From: Methylocystis sp. MJC1
GTDB lineage: Bacteria > Pseudomonadota > Alphaproteobacteria > Rhizobiales > Beijerinckiaceae
Length of the DNA stretch: 64,000 bases
NCBI RefSeq assembly: GCF_026427715.1
Contig: NZ_CP107558.1
Span: 657,001-721,000 of the forward strand
Direction of reading: 5' to 3'
Part shown: in pieces, positions 63,930 to 64,000 of the stretch
Layout of the letters: the number at the start of each line of letters is the position of its first letter
How positions within the stretch are numbered: position 1 is the first letter of the stretch
Notes under the pieces: model-generated
The model's input: only the letters and a program-made list of their open reading frames with translations
What the model was told of the DNA's origin: nothing
Databases searched by the model: none
Position numbers and translations under genes: made by a program

Positions 63930-64000
63930 TCAGTTTGATTTCCGAACGTGACAATCCACGAGATGGTCGTTCACCATCCCCACCGCCTGCATGAAGGCGT
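63930..64000 (-). CDS. tag: DNA-3-methyladenine glycosylase I, C-terminal fragment (runs off the window)
   Basis: Only the last 23 codons are present. AFMQAVGMVNDHLVDCH matches the strongly conserved C-terminal end of Tag, where the D-H residues and the Cys-x-x type end help bind zinc. It removes 3-methyladenine from alkylated DNA. Assignment rests on this short block. It is probably the first seen gene of the tag-HD-phosphatase-Nudix operon. Confidence 0.7.
   Translation of the reverse strand, partial: AFMQAVGMVNDHLVDCHVRKSN

Overview
The window is high-GC alphaproteobacterial DNA. Typical hyphomicrobial (Rhizobiales) blocks are present: an F0-only ATP synthase operon with duplicated b and b' subunits, a coxB-coxA-ctaB-ctaG-coxC cluster followed by thrC, a short HisG paired with HisZ, and an SRP RNA-dnaX-ybaB-recR block. 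A bufferin-type copper RiPP locus, a group 3b [NiFe] hydrogenase and a periplasmic molybdenum hydroxylase make a Methylocystis/Methylosinus-like methanotroph plausible. That family-level placement is inference: no methane monooxygenase or rRNA gene lies in the window.

Layout. 1-2372: 3' part of smc. 2398-2920: ParE/ParD-type toxin-antitoxin pair. 3110-5998: promoter, atpI-B-E-F'-F and terminator. 5986-7132: two exported proteins, one of the IalB family. 7450-14011: aa3-type cytochrome oxidase and its assembly factors. 14090-17040: threonine synthase, a RimJ-type acetyltransferase and a WecG/TagA glycosyltransferase. 17151-19285: hisG-hisZ. 19438-21909: hemerythrin-like protein with a charged low-complexity tail, a second ParD/ParE pair and a membrane protein. 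22080-25151: KaiC-like ATPase with a hybrid histidine kinase. 25206-28593: SRP RNA, GFA protein, dnaX, ybaB, recR. 28800-36358: DsbA-like protein, an orphan sensor kinase, rpsD, small exported proteins and rpsA. 36755-39068: two exported precursor peptides, an MNIO (DUF692) enzyme and its DUF2063 partner. 39138-43442: XdhC and MocA maturation proteins facing a two-subunit molybdenum hydroxylase. 43713-49243: an HU-like protein and the hydrogenase operon. 49423-54557: galK-galT opposite a GH2 glycosidase. 54735-58070: pckA divergent from a pyruvate-decarboxylase-like enzyme. 58170-64000: tRNA-Tyr, a Dabb protein, a DUF882 peptidase-like protein, and a tag/HD/phosphatase/Nudix-regulator operon.

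Three threads run across the window. First, five copies of a roughly 125-175 bp palindromic element (17041, 28620, 29863, 49242, 54569) sit at gene ends, mostly between convergent genes. They carry one long and one short conserved arm, and several neighbouring stop codons lie inside the arms. Second, three genes (both ParE toxins and the Nudix regulator) keep their full conserved N-terminus in frame but have no ATG, GTG or TTG there; ATT or CTG codons overlapping the upstream gene are the best candidates. Third, the MNIO/bufferin locus carries two precursors with near-identical leaders but very different cores, one with two cysteines and one with nine cysteines and nine histidines. This is the best candidate for an undescribed product.
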